Shown piece after piece: positions 5,786 through 6,938 of a stretch of DNA of 6,938 nucleotides. The number at the start of each line of letters is the position of its first letter. Within the stretch, counting starts at the first letter, position 1. A model generated the notes under the pieces. The model was not told where the DNA came from and did not search any database. It saw nothing but the letters and a program-made list of their open reading frames with translations. Origin of the DNA: Bauldia sp. (GTDB lineage: Bacteria > Pseudomonadota > Alphaproteobacteria > Rhizobiales > Kaistiaceae); the NCBI GenBank assembly GCA_020442095.1, contig JAGRKY010000335.1:1-6938 (forward strand), in the 5' to 3' direction. Both the position numbers and the translations under genes were made by a program.

Positions 5786-5853
5786 CGCGGATAGACGGGC
5801 CGGCGACCGCGCGCGCGGCTTGCGTGGCGCGGCTTTGCCGGCCACCATCCGCG
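5786..5853 (+). promoter_or_regulatory. Multi-tier inverted repeat abutting the dnaQ start
   Basis: Three nested pairs share one axis: CGCGGAT (5786-5792) with ATCCGCG (5847-5853), GGCCGGC (5798-5804) with GCCGGCC (5837-5843), and CCGCGC (5807-5812) with GCGCGG (5827-5832). An alternative fold is the perfect 12-bp palindrome CCGCGCGCGCGG (5807-5818). It ends four bases before the dnaQ ATG, where a ribosome binding site would be expected and none is seen. It could be a coaE terminator, a translational control hairpin or a repeat remnant. Confidence 0.5.
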
Positions 5854-5857
5854 AATC

Positions 5858-6568
5858 ATGCGCGAGATCGTCTTCGATACCGAAACGACCGGACTGAACC
5901 CGACCGGCGGCGACCGGGTGGTCGAGATCGGCTGCGTCGAGCTGTTCAACCACATCCCGACCGGCAACACCTTCCACGAATATATCAATCCCGAGCGGCC
6001 GATGCCGATCGAGGCACAGCGGGTGCACGGCCTCGACGACAAGTTCCTCGCCGACAAGCCGGTCTTCGCGGCGATCGCGGCCGAGCTCGTCGCCTTCATC
6101 GGCGACGCGCCGATGATCGCCCATAACGCCGACTTCGACCTCGCCTTCCTCAACGCCGAATTCGGCCGCTGCGGCCAGCCCTCGATCGCGGCGGAGCGGA
6201 TCATCGATTCGCTGGTGCTCGCCCGCCGCAAGCATCCGGCCGGGCCGAATTCGCTCGACGCGCTCTGCGCCCGCTACCAGATCGACACCAGCCAGCGGAC
6301 GCTGCATGGCGCGCTGCTCGATTCCTTCCTGCTCGCCGAGGTCTATGTCGAGCTGATCGGCGGCCGCCAGGCGAGCCTGATCCTCGCCGACGAGCGGGGC
6401 GGGGGGACGCGCGAGAGCTACGGCGCCGCCGCCGTTGCCGCCCTGCCGCGTCCCGAGCCGCGGCTGTTCAGGGTGACCGAGGCCGAGATGGCCGCCCATC
6501 GCGAACGCCTGGACATCCTCGGCGACAAGGCGATCTGGCTGAGCTATCTGGCAGCGAGCGGCGCCTGA
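5858..6568 (+). CDS. dnaQ: DNA polymerase III epsilon subunit (3'-5' proofreading exonuclease)
   Basis: DnaQ is the proofreading exonuclease of the replicative polymerase core. The 236-residue protein begins directly with the Exo I motif DTETTG (7-12, Asp7 and Glu9). Exo II is AHNADFD (88-94, metal-binding Asp94), and Exo III is TLHGALLDSFLLAEVY (148-163, His150 and Asp155), closely matching the E. coli epsilon HGALLD segment. QASLIL (171-176), right after the domain, sits where E. coli epsilon has its beta-clamp-binding motif and fits that pattern. The remaining roughly 60 residues form the tail expected to contact the alpha subunit, ending in LDILGDKAIWLSYLAASGA. The ATG is fixed by the conserved N-terminus but lacks a visible ribosome binding site and abuts a hairpin. 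The coaE-dnaQ order is common in alphaproteobacteria. Its stop codon lies within a 14-bp tandem repeat. Confidence 0.96.
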   Translation: MREIVFDTETTGLNPTGGDRVVEIGCVELFNHIPTGNTFHEYINPERPMPIEAQRVHGLDDKFLADKPVFAAIAAELVAFIGDAPMIAHNADFDLAFLNAEFGRCGQPSIAAERIIDSLVLARRKHPAGPNSLDALCARYQIDTSQRTLHGALLDSFLLAEVYVELIGGRQASLILADERGGGTRESYGAAAVAALPRPEPRLFRVTEAEMAAHRERLDILGDKAIWLSYLAASGA

Positions 6569-6606
6569 GCGTAGGGGCCTGAGCCTAGGGGCCTGAGTCC
6601 GGGGCC
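6560..6606 (+). repeat. 14-bp tandem repeat over the dnaQ stop codon
   Basis: Units are GGCGCCTGAGCGTA (6560-6573), GGGGCCTGAGCCTA (6574-6587) and GGGGCCTGAGTCCG (6588-6601), then a partial GGGCC. The first unit contains the dnaQ TGA at 6566-6568, so the repeat looks like slippage duplication of the gene's 3' end. Each copy contributes another TGA. Confidence 0.7.
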
Positions 6607-6614
6607 GGGCGCCC

Positions 6615-6769
6615 TGCGTCCTTCGAGGCCCGTTCGCTCCGCGACCGGGCACCTCAGGATGGCGAGGTTGGAGGGCTCACAAGTCGTGCGCAGAATCGGC
6701 TTTCGGGGAAGCGCGAATTCCCTCGCCATCCTGAGGTGCGAGGGCGCAGCCCGAGCCTCGAAGGACGCA
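6615..6769. repeat. 155-bp long inverted-repeat element between dnaQ and hrcA
   Basis: The outer arms are perfect 15-mers (TGCGTCCTTCGAGGC at 6615-6629 and its complement at 6755-6769). The inner arms are perfect 19-mers (GCACCTCAGGATGGCGAGG at 6649-6667 and its complement at 6721-6739). Between inner and outer arms lie unmatched segments of 19 and 15 bases that can each form a small hairpin (CCCG/CGGG and GGGC/GCCC). The central loop is 53 bases (6668-6720). The element fills the gap between convergent dnaQ and hrcA, ending seven bases before the hrcA stop codon, so it could terminate transcription from both sides. No transposase is present, so it may be a non-autonomous (MITE-like) insertion. 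Confidence 0.8.
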
Positions 6770-6776
6770 CCTCCTG

Positions 6777-6938
6777 TCAGCCGAGCAGCCGGCTGACGAG
6801 CTGGGCGGTGTAGTCGACCATCGGCACGATGCGGGCATAGTTCAGCCGCGTCGGCCCGATGACGCCGAGCACGCCCACCACCCGCTGCTCGCTGTCGCGA
6901 TAGGGCGAGACCACCAGCGACGAGCCGGAGAGCGAGAA
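6777..6938 (-). CDS. hrcA: Heat-inducible transcription repressor HrcA, C-terminal fragment
   Basis: The last 53 codons of HrcA enter from the right edge. HrcA represses groESL and dnaK-type heat-shock operons by binding the CIRCE inverted repeat. The visible end, [20 protein letters not shown] followed by [20 protein letters not shown], is the family's hallmark C-terminal block ([18 protein letters not shown]). The DNA-binding N-terminus and dimerisation regions are outside the window, so CIRCE regulation cannot be assessed. The stop codon lies in an 8-bp hairpin (GTCAGCCG at 6776-6783 with CGGCTGAC at 6790-6797), and the gene converges on dnaQ across the inverted-repeat element. Confidence 0.95.
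   Translation of the reverse strand, partial: FSLSGSSLVVSPYRDSEQRVVGVLGVIGPTRLNYARIVPMVDYTAQLVSRLLG

Noticed and set aside
4940..6652. A 570-codon open frame on the minus strand
   Set aside because: It is the complement of coaE and dnaQ, both of which have complete catalytic motifs; its composition is Arg/Gly/Ala/His-rich with no recognisable domain.
6544..6729. 61-codon minus-strand open frame after dnaQ
   Set aside because: It starts inside the inverted-repeat element and runs through the tandem repeat into dnaQ, with no ribosome binding site or family character.
6768..6775. Perfect Shine-Dalgarno AGGAGGTG on the minus strand
   Set aside because: No start codon follows at a usable distance, and it lies downstream of the hrcA stop at the edge of the inverted repeat.

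Overview
The window is high-GC alphaproteobacterial chromosome. Gene order and protein character point to the Sphingomonadales: rho, hemJ and hemE run leftward, and a PPDK/PEP-synthase regulatory protein, maf, aroE, coaE and dnaQ run rightward, followed by a convergent hrcA. The order-level assignment is inference. The gene identities rest on motifs read directly from the translations.

Layout: 1-131 is the N-terminus of transcription termination factor Rho (minus strand). 328-849 is HemJ and 856-1902 is HemE, six bases apart on the minus strand. 1903-2306 is a 404-bp divergent intergenic region with five ATCCAC cores of DnaA-box type, one perfect TTAA-N7-TTAA CtrA box, five GANTC sites, a 27-bp dyad and a 30-bp AT-rich tract. 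It lies between hemE and the DUF299 regulator, the position of the mapped replication origin in Caulobacter, so it is a strong candidate for the chromosomal origin. The genes on both sides point away from it. Rightward come the regulator (2307-3146), maf (3160-3753), a 530-bp gene-free block of repeats and palindromes (3754-4283), aroE (4284-5150), coaE (overlapping aroE by one base) and dnaQ (5858-6568). A 14-bp tandem repeat and a 155-bp inverted-repeat element separate dnaQ from the C-terminus of hrcA (6777 to the window edge).

The genes are housekeeping: two consecutive-pathway heme enzymes, Rho, control of PEP-pyruvate interconversion, nucleotide-pool or septation maintenance (Maf), shikimate and CoA biosynthesis, replication proofreading and heat-shock repression. 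I see no defence system, phage, transposase, tRNA, rRNA or CRISPR.

The unusual content is non-coding. It comprises the origin-like control region, a duplicated 96-bp element of two inverted hairpins whose copies differ by a compensating base-pair change, a structured dnaQ leader, and the inverted repeat between dnaQ and hrcA. At least three unrelated small repeat families occupy the few intergenic gaps of this 7-kb stretch.
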